Position numbers and translations under genes: made by a program
The notes under the pieces: model-generated
Told to the model about the DNA's origin: nothing
The model's input: only the letters and a program-made list of their open reading frames with translations
Database searches by the model: none
Assembly (NCBI GenBank): GCA_001797255.1
Contig: MGOW01000081.1
Location: 1-33,850 of the forward strand
Direction: 5' to 3'
DNA from: Clostridiales bacterium GWE2_32_10
Lineage (GTDB): Bacteria > Bacillota > Clostridia > Lachnospirales > UBA12420
DNA: 33,850 nt
Shown here: one piece after another, positions 24,511 through 33,850 of the stretch
Layout: the number at the start of each line of letters is the position of its first letter
How positions within the stretch are numbered: the first letter of the stretch is position 1

Positions 24511-24539
24511 ATTATACATCAAATTTTTAAAAAAGTCAC
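24511..24539 (-). promoter_or_regulatory. Probable promoter of the minus-strand exonuclease-like gene
   Basis: On the minus strand, GTGACT (24539-24534) and TATAAT (24516-24511) are 17 bases apart, matching 4/6 and 6/6 of the sigma-A consensus, about 50 bases before the ATG at 24462. The intergenic region also holds a 17-base palindrome (ATGGTAT, AAA, ATACCAT; 24553-24569) between the two divergent promoters. Confidence 0.6.
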
Positions 24540-24611
24540 TAAAAAATAAATCATGGTATAAAATACCATAATTTAAGGAAAAAATTTATTTAAAAAATTA
24601 TTCACAAATTG

Positions 24612-24640
24612 TTTACAAAAGAGAAGATATTTGATAGAAT
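24612..24640 (+). promoter_or_regulatory. Probable promoter of the large surface-protein genes
   Basis: TTTACA (24612-24617) and TAGAAT (24635-24640) are 17 bases apart. A TATAAT overlaps at 24640-24645 but would need a 22-base spacer. The start of transcription would be near 24647, about 54 bases before the ATG at 24701. Confidence 0.6.
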
Positions 24641-24700
24641 ATAATAGATTGATTAATATAAATTGATTATAATTTAAAAAGGGGAGGAGTTTACGAGGAT

Positions 24701-27700
24701 ATGGAGTCAAAGAGAATTTGTGCATTTTTATTGTCTGCCACGATGCTGATTACAAGTACAGTCAGTGTAAATGCAGATAATAAAGTGAATGCGACTAATG
24801 TTGAAACAGCTAACGTAGTTAGTGACATATCTGATCATTGGGCAAAAGCCGAGCTTTCGAAATGGTTAGATAAAGCCTTGATTAAAGGCTATGAAGACGA
24901 CACTGTAAAGCCAAACAACAGTATTACTAGAGCCGAATTTTTTGCTTTGGTAAACAGGGTATTTAATTTTAAAGATAGTGCAAGCATAAGCTTCGATGAT
25001 GTAAAATCAGAAGATTGGTATTATGATATTATATCTAAAGCTGTTGCAGCAGGGTATACGAAAGGGTACAGCCAAAGTGATGGTTATTCGGGACATGTAG
25101 TATTGCCTAATAATAATATTACGAGATCCGAAGCAGCGACAATACTCGCAAGAACATTTGAACTTGTAGCAACAAGTCAAACGTCGCTAAATAATTTTAC
25201 AGATAACAGCAGTATACCTGACTACGCTAAAGCTAACGTAGCAGCGTTACTAGAGAAAAGTTACATAAAAGGATATGAAGATAAGACGTTTAAAGCAAGT
25301 AATAACATTACACGTGCAGAGGCAGTCAAGATGATTGACAATGTAATGGGAGAGTTATATAGTACAGAGGGGGAATACACAGGAACATATAAAAATGTAA
25401 CTGTTAATACTTCGGATGTAACATTAAAAAACGAGATAATAACAGGTGATTTGTACCTAACACAAGGTATAGGTGATGGTGATATAACTCTTGACGGTGT
25501 AACTGTAACAGGAGACACAGTTATAAAAGGTGGAGGAATAAATACAATCACGATAAAAAATTCTAAGTTTAAGAAAATTAAATTAAATAAACAAAACAGT
25601 AATGTAAGACTTCTTTTTGATAAAGCATCACAGGCTGATGAGGTAAATCTTGAGTCTGGTGGAACTATTGAAAGGGAAACAGGAAGTAATTTAGCTATGA
25701 ATATAGTAGTAGCTAATGGAGTTACAGAAAATGCAGGTGTAACACTTAGGGGTGCGTTTACTAATGTAGATGTACAAGGAGGAGCACGAATTGTAACAGA
25801 TGCTACTACTGTAATAAATAGTATGACTATTCAAAGTGGAGCAAATGGAACAAGCATTACAGGAGGTGGAAATATAACAACTCTTCAAAACAGTGCAACT
25901 GGTGTAACAGCAGGTGGTACGAGTCTAGGGCAAGGGACTTCTAGAGTAAATGGAGGTGTAGCGACAACGACGACAACTACAACAACAACTTCTAGTAGCG
26001 GAGGCTCTGGTGGTGGCGGAGGTGGTGGAAGTAACGATGATGATGATACACCAACAGATACTACAAAGCCTACAATGACAAATATGACACTTTCTACAAG
26101 TAATACATCAGCAGAAATAACATTTAGCGAAGATGTATACACAAACAATAATGAAACAGGAGTATTAACAATTGCAGACTTTGATGTAAGTATATCGGGT
26201 GGTACAGCTACACTCGACGGGTATACAGTAACTCATACAGCAGGAGCAGAAACAGCAACGATAACACTTACTATAGATGGAATAGCTGATGGTGATGAAA
26301 CATTAACTATAACACCAGCAAGTGCAGCTAGCATATACGATGCAGCAGGTAATGAAATGCTTGATACACAGTCAAGAACAGCAGATTTAACCGAGAAAGA
26401 AGTACCAGAGTTTGTTAGTGCTAGTGTATCCGATGCAACACCAAACAAGCTAGTAGTAGTGTTTAATGAAGCTATGACATTAGACGATACAGATGGACTA
26501 AGTCTAGGTGGAGTAGCTGTAGATATAGAAGGTGTGACTGGTTCAGGTAGTCAAATCCTTACATTTACACTTAGTAGAAATATAGTGGCAGGGGAGGGAT
26601 TTACTTTATCATATGATGCATCTTTAGGAAGCATAGAAGATGAAGCAGGAAATGCATTAGATGATTTTACAGATGAGGCAGTTACTAATAATGTGGGTGA
26701 TGATTCAGCACCAACACTACAAACTGTTACAGTAGAAGAAGCAAATCCAAATAAAGTAGTACTTACACTTAGTGAGGATGTACAATTAACTGACGGAACA
26801 GGATTTGTAATTACAGTAGAAGATGAAGAAGTGACTGTAACAAATGTTGCGTTAAATGCTGATGAAATTACGTTTACAATAGATACTGTTGTAGCTAATT
26901 TAGATGATGTAACTATTCTTTATGATGGTACAGGAAACGTACGAGATTTAGCAGAAATACCAAATCCTTTAGAAGTTATAGCCGAAACAGAAGTTGATAA
27001 TAATGTAGATAATCACAGACCAGAAATAACTTTAGAGGGAGATAATCCTACAGTTATTTATGCGGATGGGATAGCATATATTGATGAAGGTGCTACTGCA
27101 GATGATAACGAAGATGGAGATATAGAGGATATAGATGTGGATGCATCAGAAGTAGATACAGATTCAGTTGGTACTTATACAGTTACTTATACAGTAACAG
27201 ATAGTGATGGAGTAGTAGCAACAAAATCAAGAACAGTTGAAGTACATGCAACTCAAGTTGCAACACTAAACGTATTATCGGTAACGGCTACACAAGTTGC
27301 TGTATCATTTCCGGAGCTTATAGGAGCAACTGAAATAGAGATATTGCAAAGTGAAGATGGTGGTGACTATGAACTGTCTAATATACTAGAAGATGAAATC
27401 GGGGATGATGATATAGCGGTAACCGTTATAAATCTAATTCCAAACACAGAATATACATTTAAAATAATTGTAACTGGTGGAAAATATCACTATGATGGAG
27501 TTCATGATTCTACTGTAGATGCAACTACAGCGGTAGATGATGATGTAGTATACTCAAGTGTAGGGCTTGACGTAGCAGTACATGAAGCAATAGCAACATT
27601 TACAACGGATGTGACATTGAATGCAAGTTCAGATCCAAATGTTATAAATGTGGATATAGTAAATGCAGATACAGATGAGGTTGTGGCAAGCTTTGAACCA

Positions 27701-28183
27701 ACAGAGGATCAGACAGATTTTGAAGTACCAAATATAGAAAACGGACATTACTATATAGAGATTTTAGATATAGGTGAGGATATTGACTATAGTGGTAGAA
27801 CGAATACTGTATTAGTAGAAGGTCTTGTAGCAGATTTTGATGCACCAGAAATAACATTTAGCCCATTAAATGCGGCAATAGATGTAGCAATTGATTCAGA
27901 TATAACTATTACATTTGATGAAGCAGTTAGAAACTTAGATGATAGTGAGGTAGTAGATGGTGACCTAGCAGCAATGTTAACATTAAAAGAAACAGATGCA
28001 GCAGGTGCTGATGTAGCATTTACAGCAATAATAGATGTTACAAAACAAATAATAACAATAACACCAAATGCTAATTTGACTAACAATCAAGTATATTATG
28101 TAGCAATAGGTGATGACTTAGAAGATAGTTTAGATAATGCAATAGAAGAAACAAGCATAACATTTACAACAGTAGCAGAATAA
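24701..28183 (+). CDS. Large surface protein with N-terminal SLH domains and Ig-like repeats
   Basis: A 1160-residue exported protein, probably part of or attached to the S-layer. The signal peptide is MESKRICAFLLSATMLITST to VNA at about residue 25. Three SLH modules follow (about 40-215): HWAKAELSKWLDKALIKGYE, a middle one with VVLPNNNITRSEAATIL, and YIKGYEDKTFKASNNITRAE. Residues ~225-400 are repetitive beta strands (VTLKNEIITGDLYLTQGIGD; GNITTLQNSATGV) that may form a beta-helix. A Thr/Ser/Gly/Asp linker (about 423-455) separates this from Ig-like domains, a DUF5011-like module (about 775-850), an FN3-like module and a final Big_5-like module (about 1050-1155, SDITITFDEAVRNL, NQVYYVAIGDDLEDS). 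GGGGAGG lies 13 bases before the ATG, a little far. The next gene starts 33 bases later. Confidence 0.87.
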   Translation: MESKRICAFLLSATMLITSTVSVNADNKVNATNVETANVVSDISDHWAKAELSKWLDKALIKGYEDDTVKPNNSITRAEFFALVNRVFNFKDSASISFDDVKSEDWYYDIISKAVAAGYTKGYSQSDGYSGHVVLPNNNITRSEAATILARTFELVATSQTSLNNFTDNSSIPDYAKANVAALLEKSYIKGYEDKTFKASNNITRAEAVKMIDNVMGELYSTEGEYTGTYKNVTVNTSDVTLKNEIITGDLYLTQGIGDGDITLDGVTVTGDTVIKGGGINTITIKNSKFKKIKLNKQNSNVRLLFDKASQADEVNLESGGTIERETGSNLAMNIVVANGVTENAGVTLRGAFTNVDVQGGARIVTDATTVINSMTIQSGANGTSITGGGNITTLQNSATGVTAGGTSLGQGTSRVNGGVATTTTTTTTTSSSGGSGGGGGGGSNDDDDTPTDTTKPTMTNMTLSTSNTSAEITFSEDVYTNNNETGVLTIADFDVSISGGTATLDGYTVTHTAGAETATITLTIDGIADGDETLTITPASAASIYDAAGNEMLDTQSRTADLTEKEVPEFVSASVSDATPNKLVVVFNEAMTLDDTDGLSLGGVAVDIEGVTGSGSQILTFTLSRNIVAGEGFTLSYDASLGSIEDEAGNALDDFTDEAVTNNVGDDSAPTLQTVTVEEANPNKVVLTLSEDVQLTDGTGFVITVEDEEVTVTNVALNADEITFTIDTVVANLDDVTILYDGTGNVRDLAEIPNPLEVIAETEVDNNVDNHRPEITLEGDNPTVIYADGIAYIDEGATADDNEDGDIEDIDVDASEVDTDSVGTYTVTYTVTDSDGVVATKSRTVEVHATQVATLNVLSVTATQVAVSFPELIGATEIEILQSEDGGDYELSNILEDEIGDDDIAVTVINLIPNTEYTFKIIVTGGKYHYDGVHDSTVDATTAVDDDVVYSSVGLDVAVHEAIATFTTDVTLNASSDPNVINVDIVNADTDEVVASFEPTEDQTDFEVPNIENGHYYIEILDIGEDIDYSGRTNTVLVEGLVADFDAPEITFSPLNAAIDVAIDSDITITFDEAVRNLDDSEVVDGDLAAMLTLKETDAAGADVAFTAIIDVTKQIITITPNANLTNNQVYYVAIGDDLEDSLDNAIEETSITFTTVAE

Positions 28184-28216
28184 TTATTTTAAAATATGAA
28201 AGGAGAGGTTAACTAA

Positions 28217-31200
28217 ATGAGTAACATATTAAAAAAATTTAAATCTACGATATCGTTAATATTAGCATTAGTAATGATTGTGACTAATGTTAACATATCT
28301 AGTGCGGCTGTATATAACACAATAACGCTTTCAACAAGTGCCTATTATGTTAATGAAGCTACAGGAACAATGAATGTTGTAATAAATAGAAGTAATCCAA
28401 ATGGAACATCAACGGTAGGGATTAACTTTGCAAATGGGACAGCGATAAAAACTAATGATTATACTGTAGATGTTAATAATACAGGTAAATCATATGGAAC
28501 GTTGACATTTACATCAGGTCAAGAGCAAAAAATAGTAACAGTGGGTATAGTAAATAATGATATAGTAAACCCAACAAAAACAATAGCAGTTTCTTTATAT
28601 GCACCAAATAATGCAGTGTATGGGGCATATAAAGCTTCAACAATATATATAGTAAACGATGATATAGACGATAGTGATTCACCAGTAATTACAGGTGTAA
28701 GCAATGGTGGAATGTATAATGAAACAGTAACACCAAATGCAACAGATGTAGGAAGTGGTATATCAATATACACACTAACTAAAAATGGTGCAGTTGTATC
28801 AGGATATGCATTAGGGACTCCGGTAACTGATAGTGGTAATTATGTACTTTCAGTAACAGATAATAATGGTAACCCACCAGCTACAGCTAGTTTTACTATA
28901 GATAAGGTAGCACCTACAGTTACAATAGTACCACCAGATGCAAGAACAAATGTAGCAGTAGGAACAAATATTGTAGCAACATTTAGTGAAGCAGTAAGAA
29001 ATATAGATGATTCTGCTTTAACGAATGATAATGTAGATGGATTGATTACATTAGAAAAGGTTGTAGAGGGTGGAAATGTAGCAGCACCTTTTGATGCAAC
29101 TATAAGTGAAAATAAGATAATAACAGTAAATCCAAGTACTGATTTAGAAAGAGGAGCAAGCTACAAATTAGTAGTGATAGCTAATAAATTTGAAGATAGT
29201 GCAAATAATGCTAATTTAGAAAAATCAGTAACATTTACAACAGAGGCAGCAAGTGTAAACAATAACCTTAGTAATTTGACAGTAAATGGTCAAACAGTAA
29301 CAGGCTTTAGCCCAACTGTTACATCATATAATGTTACATTACCATATGGTACAGAAGCTATACCAACAGTAGCCGGAACAAAAAGTGATGCTAATGCAAC
29401 AATGGTTGTAACACAAGCATTAAGTGTTACAGGAACAGCAACAGTAGAGGTTACATCAGAAAGTGGAGTAGCGAAAACTTATACTCTAACATTCAGTGTA
29501 GCAGAAAACACACAAAATTCAATAACTGCATTTAGCATACCAGGTCAAATTGGAGAATCAGAGATTGATGAAGTAAATCATACAATAGATATAGAATACA
29601 ATGAAGCAAATGTAGCGCAATTAGCTACAAAGATTGCAACATTTACTTTATCACCAGATGCTACAGCTAATATTGCAGAGGTAGCACAAGAATCAGGAGT
29701 AACAGAGAATAATTTCACAAATCCAGTTACATATACTGTAGTAGCACAGAATGAAACTGCTCAAAACTGGATAGTAACAGTAAATCTTGTGGATATAACA
29801 GCACCAGACGCACCAGGTATAGCACCAGGTACAGGAACATATTCAGAAGCTCAGACAGTAACAATAACACCAGCAGAGGAAGGATTAACTACTTATTACA
29901 CAACAGATGGTAGTGTTCCAGATGATACAGACACAGAATATACAGCACCAATAACAGTAGATGGAAACAATGCTACACCAGTTACATTAAAAGTAATATC
30001 TTATGATGATGAGGGAAATGCAAGTAGCGTAGCAACAGCAACATATACATTTGATAAAGATGGACCAGTAGCACCAATATTAAATGTGGCTACAGGTACT
30101 TATAATGTAGAACAAAGTGTAACAGTAACTATAGATGAAACAGCAGAAGCTACGTATTATACATTAGATGAAACTATACCAGATGATACAGATACGCCAT
30201 ATACTGCACCAATAGCAATAGATGCAGTTCATGGAGCAAGTGTGACTTTAACAGTTGCGTCATATGATGCAGCAGGAAACAGAAGCACGGTAGCAGCAGT
30301 ATATACATTTGACAAAGAAGTAGAAGCAGAGATCAACTATGATATAACAGCAGTTACAAGTCAACCAGTTACTGCGACAATATCAGCTTTAGAAGGTGAA
30401 GGGGAATTAACAGTAACAAATAACGGTGGAAGTGCATCATATGAATTCAATGCAAATGGAACATTTGGATTTGAAGTTACAGACGATGCAGGAAATACTG
30501 ACACATTTACAGCAACAGTAGACTGGATAGACGGTGATGCACCAACTACACCAGCAGTAAGTGTACCAGAAGGGACATACAATTCATCTCAAAGTGTAAC
30601 ATTAACGGTAGATGAAGGAACAGAAACATATTATACAGTAGATGGAACTGAACCATCAGATGTAAATGGAGCAGAATATACAGGAGCAATAACAATAAAT
30701 GGAGCAGATGGAGTAACAGTAATACTTAAAGCCATATCTTATGATACTGCAGATAATGCAAGTAACATAATGGTAAAAACTTATGTATTTGACAAAGTAG
30801 CTCCAAATGTAGTAGCACCTATAGTAGGTGATGGAGTAGCTGATGTAACTATACTAAGCGGAAATAGCGAATCAGTAAACTTTAGCGAAGCAATAAATAA
30901 CAAAGCTGCAGTAGAAGGAATAATAACAGCAGCAAAAACAGGAGCAGGAACACCAAACTATGGCTGGGATGCACAAAATGATACACTCACAATAGCAGCT
31001 AATGGTGGAGATGTAACATTTGCAGCTGACGTAGTGGTAACACTTGCAGATGCATATGGAAATACAAGAGCAGATGTAACAATAATAGATTCATCAGAAG
31101 ATGAAGGGCAGCCATCATTAACTATAACACCAGATAAAACAAGCCCAACAAACGAAAGTCCTATAACATATACATTTGAATTTGATGAGAATGTGACAGG

Positions 31201-33850
31201 ATTTGTAGTAGGAGATATAACAGTAGTAAATGGAACTAAAGGAGCATTTGTACCTGTAGATGGAGACACATACACATTAGTAGTGACACCAGATGCAGAA
31301 GGAAATATAGTGGTAAGTGTAGCAGGTGGAGTATGTACTGATGTTGCACTAAACGGAAACATAGCAGCAGGACCAAATACTGTGGTATATGATAGCTTAG
31401 CACCATTAGCACCAACAGCAAACGTAGCAACAGGAACATATAACTCAGCACAAAATGTAACAATAACACCAGCTGGGGATGCAGCAACAACTTACTATAC
31501 ATTAGATGGAAGTGATCCAACAAGTGCAAGTACAGCTTTGGCTAACCCAATAGCAGTAGATGCAGCAGATGGAGTAACAATAACATTAAAAGCAGTAAGC
31601 TATGACGCAGCAGGAAATATCGGAGCGATACTAACAAGAGTATACACATTCGATAAATCAGGACCATTAGCACCAACAGCAAACGTAGCAACAGGAACAT
31701 ACAACTCAGCACAAAGTGTAACAATAACACCAGCTGGGGACGCAGCAACAACTTACTATACATTAGATGGAAGTGATCCAACAAGTGCAAGTACAGCTTT
31801 GGCTAACCCAATAGCAGTAGATGCAGCAGATGGAGTAGCAAGAACATTAAAAGTAGTAAGCTATGACGTATCAGGAAATATCGGAGCGATACTAACAAGA
31901 GTATACACATTCGACAAAGCTGTACCAGTAATATCACTTACTGGGGCAAATCCTCAAACAGTAGAAGCAAAAACAGCTTATGCTGAATTAGGAGCAACAT
32001 CTACAGAAGGATTAGATGCAAGTATAGTAATAAATGCAACAGCGGTAAATGCAAACTTGATAGGAAGTTATAGTGTAACATATAATGTAACAGACCTAGC
32101 AGGAAATGCAGCTGTACAAGTAACAAGAACAGTAAATGTTTCAGATTCAACAATACCAGTAATAACAAGAACTGGAAATGCTGAAGTAACTGTAGAAAAG
32201 GGTGACGCATACGTAGATGCAGGAGCGACAGCTACTGATAACTATGACGGCGACAGAACAGCCAACATAGTAGTGGGTGGAGATGCTGTAAATGTAAATA
32301 CAGTAGGAGACTATGTGATAACATACAACGTAGCCGATACAAGCGCAAATCCAGCAGTACAAGTAACAAGAACAGTGCATGTAGTAGACACAACAGCACC
32401 GACAGTTACAAATGTAACTTCAGCAGAAGTTAATGGAGCATATCCAACAGATGCTGTAGTTACAGTACAAGTAGTGTTTAGTGAAAATGTAACAGTAACA
32501 GGAACACCTACATTACAACTTGAAGCAGGAGCAACAGATAGAAATGCAACTTATTCTGCAGGAACAGGAACAAATACATTAACATTCTCATATACAGTTG
32601 TGGCAGGAGATACAAGTGCAGATCTTGAATATACAGGAACTGGAGCATTGGCTCTAGCTGGTGGTACTATAAAAGACGCTGCAAATAATGCCGCAGTACT
32701 TACATTACCAGCGATAGGTGGTGGAAATTCACTTTCAGATAATAAAGACTTAGTTATAGCTGGGGTGACACCACAAGTAGCAAATGTAACGTCAAGCACA
32801 GCAAACGGAAGCTATAACGAAGGTGATGCAGTAAGTATTCAAGTAGTATTCAACATTCCAGTAGTAGTTACAGGAACACCACAATTAGCTCTTAACACAG
32901 GTGACACTGTAAACTATGTAAGTGGAACAGGAACAACTACATTGACATTTACTTACACAGTAGGAGCAGGAGACACAAGTGCTGATTTAGACTACTCAGC
33001 AACTGATTCTCTAACTTTAAACGGAGGAACAATCCAAGACCAATTAGGTCAAGATGCTAATAGAACTTTAGCAGCACCAGGTGCAGCAGGAAGTTTAGGA
33101 GCTAATAAAGCGATAGTGGTGGATACGACAGCACCGACAGCATTGTTAGCAGCACCAAGTGATACAACAGTAAAAGCAAGTGATAGTGTAACAATAGATG
33201 TAGATTACACAGGAGCAGACACAATAACATTAGCAGCAGGAAATGTAACAGTAAATACAACTGGTGGAGATGCAAGTGCATCAGTAGCAAGTGTAGCAGA
33301 TGTAGATGCTGATACAAAGAGAATAACAATAGACACATTCACAGGAAATGGAACAATAACAGTAAGTATAGCAGCAGGAACAGCGACTGATGCAGCAGGA
33401 AACAGTGCATTAGCACCAGCAGCAAGTGCTGCTATAACAGTAGATACAACAGCACCAGTAGCAGTACTAGTAGCACCAAGTGATACAACAGTAAAAGCAA
33501 GTGATAGTGTAACAATAGATGTAGACTATACAGGTGCAACTGGAATTACACTTGCAGCAGGAAATGTAACAGTAAATACAGTTACAGGAGATGCAAGTGC
33601 ATCGGTAGTTAGTGTAACAGATGTAGATGGAGATACAAAGAGAATAACAATAGATACATTTACAGGAAATGGAACAATAACAGTAAGTATAGCAGCAGGA
33701 ACAGCAAGTGATGATGCAGGAAACACAGCATTAGCACCAGCAGCAAGTGCAGTTATAACTGTTGATGGAGTAGCACCAACAGTAACAGCATTAACAATAG
33801 CAAGTAACAATGCAACAGTAACAAAAGCAGTAACAGGAAACACAATAACA
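28217..33850 (+). CDS. Giant multidomain surface protein (3' end outside window)
   Basis: The frame stays open for 1878 codons from ATG 28217 to the window end. AGGAGAGG precedes the ATG. The signal peptide has a hydrophobic core ([14 protein letters not shown]) and cleaves near SSA (30). Domains in order: Calx-beta-like (about 33-150, [19 protein letters not shown]); Ig-like; Big_5-like (about 236-345); cadherin-like beta sandwich (about 350-430, [20 protein letters not shown]); a DUF5018-like segment; several chitobiase-C-like modules with YYTxDGSxP; two DUF5011-like modules (32,000-32,390); two GTPxLxLxxG modules; then a tandem [16 protein letters not shown] module. No SLH domain has appeared yet, so anchoring may be at the missing C-terminus. 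Third codon positions are mostly A (gca, aca, gta). Likely an adhesin or S-layer-associated protein. Confidence 0.88.
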   Translation, partial: MSNILKKFKSTISLILALVMIVTNVNISSAAVYNTITLSTSAYYVNEATGTMNVVINRSNPNGTSTVGINFANGTAIKTNDYTVDVNNTGKSYGTLTFTSGQEQKIVTVGIVNNDIVNPTKTIAVSLYAPNNAVYGAYKASTIYIVNDDIDDSDSPVITGVSNGGMYNETVTPNATDVGSGISIYTLTKNGAVVSGYALGTPVTDSGNYVLSVTDNNGNPPATASFTIDKVAPTVTIVPPDARTNVAVGTNIVATFSEAVRNIDDSALTNDNVDGLITLEKVVEGGNVAAPFDATISENKIITVNPSTDLERGASYKLVVIANKFEDSANNANLEKSVTFTTEAASVNNNLSNLTVNGQTVTGFSPTVTSYNVTLPYGTEAIPTVAGTKSDANATMVVTQALSVTGTATVEVTSESGVAKTYTLTFSVAENTQNSITAFSIPGQIGESEIDEVNHTIDIEYNEANVAQLATKIATFTLSPDATANIAEVAQESGVTENNFTNPVTYTVVAQNETAQNWIVTVNLVDITAPDAPGIAPGTGTYSEAQTVTITPAEEGLTTYYTTDGSVPDDTDTEYTAPITVDGNNATPVTLKVISYDDEGNASSVATATYTFDKDGPVAPILNVATGTYNVEQSVTVTIDETAEATYYTLDETIPDDTDTPYTAPIAIDAVHGASVTLTVASYDAAGNRSTVAAVYTFDKEVEAEINYDITAVTSQPVTATISALEGEGELTVTNNGGSASYEFNANGTFGFEVTDDAGNTDTFTATVDWIDGDAPTTPAVSVPEGTYNSSQSVTLTVDEGTETYYTVDGTEPSDVNGAEYTGAITINGADGVTVILKAISYDTADNASNIMVKTYVFDKVAPNVVAPIVGDGVADVTILSGNSESVNFSEAINNKAAVEGIITAAKTGAGTPNYGWDAQNDTLTIAANGGDVTFAADVVVTLADAYGNTRADVTIIDSSEDEGQPSLTITPDKTSPTNESPITYTFEFDENVTGFVVGDITVVNGTKGAFVPVDGDTYTLVVTPDAEGNIVVSVAGGVCTDVALNGNIAAGPNTVVYDSLAPLAPTANVATGTYNSAQNVTITPAGDAATTYYTLDGSDPTSASTALANPIAVDAADGVTITLKAVSYDAAGNIGAILTRVYTFDKSGPLAPTANVATGTYNSAQSVTITPAGDAATTYYTLDGSDPTSASTALANPIAVDAADGVARTLKVVSYDVSGNIGAILTRVYTFDKAVPVISLTGANPQTVEAKTAYAELGATSTEGLDASIVINATAVNANLIGSYSVTYNVTDLAGNAAVQVTRTVNVSDSTIPVITRTGNAEVTVEKGDAYVDAGATATDNYDGDRTANIVVGGDAVNVNTVGDYVITYNVADTSANPAVQVTRTVHVVDTTAPTVTNVTSAEVNGAYPTDAVVTVQVVFSENVTVTGTPTLQLEAGATDRNATYSAGTGTNTLTFSYTVVAGDTSADLEYTGTGALALAGGTIKDAANNAAVLTLPAIGGGNSLSDNKDLVIAGVTPQVANVTSSTANGSYNEGDAVSIQVVFNIPVVVTGTPQLALNTGDTVNYVSGTGTTTLTFTYTVGAGDTSADLDYSATDSLTLNGGTIQDQLGQDANRTLAAPGAAGSLGANKAIVVDTTAPTALLAAPSDTTVKASDSVTIDVDYTGADTITLAAGNVTVNTTGGDASASVASVADVDADTKRITIDTFTGNGTITVSIAAGTATDAAGNSALAPAASAAITVDTTAPVAVLVAPSDTTVKASDSVTIDVDYTGATGITLAAGNVTVNTVTGDASASVVSVTDVDGDTKRITIDTFTGNGTITVSIAAGTASDDAGNTALAPAASAVITVDGVAPTVTALTIASNNATVTKAVTGNTIT
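31402..31923 (+). repeat. Two near-identical 261-bp tandem units in the giant gene
   Basis: Unit 1 (31402-31662) and unit 2 (31663-31923) each encode 87 residues of the chitobiase-C-like module, beginning near [17 protein letters not shown] and including [20 protein letters not shown]. They differ at few positions, including synonymous ones (TAT/TAC) and a small cluster near 31839-31872. This points to recent duplication or gene conversion. Confidence 0.92.
33152..33780 (+). repeat. Two 321-bp tandem units near the window end
   Basis: The sequence GCACCAAGTGATACAACAGT recurs at 33152 and 33473, a period of 321 bp (107 codons). Each unit encodes [20 protein letters not shown], then [20 protein letters not shown] and AAGTA...DAAGN-like ends. 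The array may continue past the window. Confidence 0.88.

Noticed and set aside
30958-31362. Long open frames on the minus strand inside the surface-protein genes (also 27787-28086, 31542-31790, 33526-33843)
   Set aside because: They mirror the A-rich third positions and repetitive Val/Ala/Thr codons of the + strand genes, lack ribosome binding sites, and their low-complexity products match nothing.

Overview
The window looks like chromosomal DNA of a low-GC, endospore-forming member of the Clostridia. It is AT-rich, with strong AGGAGG-type ribosome binding sites and consensus sigma-A promoters. It encodes the sporulation proteins SpoVT, YabP, YabQ and SpoIIE, and cell-surface proteins with SLH (S-layer homology) domains. 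I could not settle the genus. All genes but one lie on the + strand.

Region 1 (1-8316) is a macromolecular-synthesis and stress block: the 3' part of dnaG, then rpoD (sigA), a bifunctional rel, and miaA. It is followed by a translationally coupled pair: a DUF234-type ATPase and a YnbB-like PLP enzyme. The ATPase gene has its own consensus promoter, whose -10 box lies inside a perfect 28-bp palindrome. hfq, a frequent miaA neighbour, is not seen.

Region 2 (8345-11600) is one transcription unit for a secreted protein with five Ig-like repeats and C-terminal SLH domains. It is bounded by a promoter and a strong terminator.

Region 3 (11603-17904) opens with a perfect TTGACA-17-TATAAT promoter. 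It holds three consecutive proteins that each start with a receiver domain: receiver-histidine kinase, receiver-HDOD, and receiver-unknown (possibly a degenerate kinase ATPase domain). Pyrimidine-nucleoside phosphorylase, a hicBA-type toxin-antitoxin pair and uppP follow with short gaps. The three-receiver cassette is the best candidate for an undescribed system.

Region 4 (17924-23414) is the spoVT / HU / rqcP / yabP / yabQ / divIC / spoIIE cluster typical of spore-formers. The MurJ/MazG and S1-domain genes often present in it are missing. A 124-bp GC-rich element with inverted hairpin ends sits directly before spoIIE. A 29-bp identical repeat occurs just after both uppP and spoIIE.

Region 5 (23377-33850) starts with the only minus-strand gene, a DEDD-type exonuclease-like protein whose 3' end overlaps a small membrane-protein gene. 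Two very large exported proteins follow. The first has three N-terminal SLH domains plus Ig-like domains. The second runs off the window after 1878 codons and is a mosaic of a Calx-beta-like domain, Ig-like, cadherin-like, chitobiase-C-like and DUF5011-like domains. It contains recent tandem duplications with periods of 261 and 321 bp. No intergenic gap exceeds 300 bases. No tRNA, rRNA, CRISPR array or transposase was seen.
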